The translations under genes were made by a program, and so were the position numbers. Below, piece by piece: positions 62,977 to 64,000 of a DNA stretch of 64,000 nucleotides (positions are counted from its first letter, which is position 1; each line of letters begins with the position of its first letter). The notes below the pieces were generated by a model. It did no database searches. It was not told where the DNA came from and saw only the letters and a list, made by a program, of their open reading frames with translations. Source of the DNA: Hepsetus odoe (Eukaryota > Chordata > Actinopteri > Characiformes > Hepsetidae); the NCBI GenBank assembly GCA_017165825.1, contig CM029383.1:11579719-11643718 (forward strand). Direction: 5' to 3'.

Positions 62977-63950
62977 GTGAGAAAAAACTATTTCTACTTT
63001 TTTCACTTTTCGGTAGTTTGGAAAAAAAAAATACTGCATTAGGTGGAAGAGGAAGAAACATTATTTCCAGACATTTGTGGCATAGGCATGTCTGAAATAT
63101 TCTGAGTCCAAGTTAACACATGTGCTGTTCCAGAAAGCCCATGTGTCCCTGGTGTTGGCACCTGTGCAAGTGCAGTTTCACCTTTAAGCTCTGAGAAAAA
63201 ACATCAAGGAAGCAGGTGGTTTAAACATTTACCTTTGCCTTAGAGTTTGTGAGAGAGGTTTTCCTGAAATGTTAAGTGCAGGATATCAGATCTCAGGTGA
63301 GGATATTTCTGAACGTAATGACACGTAGCCTTAAAATGTAAATGAATTGCAAGCAGCATAGTTTGCTGGTGGCAGTCTTTGCAGATTAGATGGTTCTTCT
63401 TTTGGATTTGTGAATTGCCACATGTCAGTAGGTGGGAAATGCTCTCCCAGTGTTGAGCCTTTGGTAAACAGAAGGTGGAGTAGTTCCATTGTCCCAAGGC
63501 ACACCTAGTCTAAACAACAGTGCAGAGCCTTTAGATCCGGGAAAGAAATGCTAGGCAAACATTGCTCTGTTTGCTGACCAAAAGGCGAGACTTTCTTCAA
63601 GTCGTTTTGTTATGCTGATGTAAACTAAAATGTAGGGTAAACTTTTTGTCGAAAAATCTTGGTCTATTTGGCATGAATGTCTGTTTATTTTTTCATTGCT
63701 GCATTACTACAACCTTTGCTCATTTCATTGGTGCTCATGTGAATACTGTCAGAGAGGGAATGAGGCAATTCACACTCATTTTCTCAGTTTGGAAGGAAAG
63801 CACATTTGATCACAGATAATTGGAAAACAATGATAATTATGTTTTTTAAGATATGCTACTGTCTGATTAACTCTAAGGCAATGTGTTCAAGATGCTTGAC
63901 TAATTCAGAAAGTGACAGATGGCACTTTGCTGTTCTGTGTCTTTTGATAG
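62977..63950 (+). other. arfip2: arfip2 intron
   Basis: Noncoding sequence from the donor at 62977 to the acceptor-like TGTCTTTTGATAG ending at 63950. No repeat or exon recognised inside. Confidence 0.5.
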
Positions 63951-64000
63951 AACGAGGATGTGGATTGTGGGCTTCTCCTTCTCAATCCATGCTCAACTTC
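63951..64000 (+). CDS. arfip2: possible second coding exon of arfip2 (cut by window end)
   Basis: After a good pyrimidine tract and TTTTGATAG, the sequence is open in the required phase and reads NEDVDCGLLLLNPCSTS. Family proteins usually continue LEQ-DLQQVMVSGPN at this point, which this is not. It is therefore either a fish-specific or alternative cassette exon, or intron read by chance. The window stops before a donor can be seen. Confidence 0.3.

Overview
The window looks like teleost fish nuclear DNA. It is AT-rich with vertebrate-type introns, and it is crowded with repeats typical of ray-finned fish: tRNA-derived SINEs with an ATGG tail, RTE-clade and L2-like LINE fragments, Tc1/mariner remnants and long TA, GT and GA microsatellites. 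No genuine prokaryotic, viral or organellar gene arrangement was seen. Gene names rest on recognised protein sequence and gene order; no database search was possible.

Left end (1-about 7,420, + strand): the last seven coding exons and 3' UTR of a giant Dachsous-type cadherin, best read as dchs1. Six small exons (191-304, 598-809, 907-1058, 1780-1910, 2128-2414, 3016-3157) and one 2.6-kb terminal exon (3292-5894) join in frame through consensus splice sites. They encode about eight cadherin repeats, one transmembrane helix and a cytoplasmic tail of about 350 residues with the Dachsous block around WDYLLNW.

Middle (about 7.4-60 kb): a gene desert of about 52 kb made of repeats and unremarkable AT-rich DNA. 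The exception is one intact cadherin-repeat exon on the minus strand (18133-18342, 210 bp, phase 1-1, both splice sites present) with no partner exon seen elsewhere in the window. A SINE sits 13 bp past its donor. Repeats include at least three SINE families, several sharing one 3' tail; RTE fragments at 7.8-8.6, 40.2-41.0 and 55.2-56.6 kb; an L2-like fragment at 9.57-10.26 kb; Tc1-like copies near 11.0, 11.6, 15.3, 52.1 and 57.1 kb; a large inverted repeat around an (AT)n core at 36.3-36.6 kb; and a direct duplication of about 0.5 kb (56.6-57.1 and 58.5-59.0 kb).

Right end (about 59.99-64 kb, + strand): a CpG-island promoter and noncoding first exon, then the first coding exon of arfaptin-2 (arfip2; ATG at 62878). 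A possible next exon begins at 63951. In human 11p15.4, DCHS1 and ARFIP2 are near neighbours in the same relative orientation with several genes between them. Here the order and orientation are kept and the intervening genes are missing, which supports both identifications and suggests one of two post-duplication teleost copies. The two genes are not known to share a pathway: Dachsous-1 acts at the cell surface in planar polarity and growth control, and arfaptin-2 is a BAR-domain protein of the trans-Golgi.
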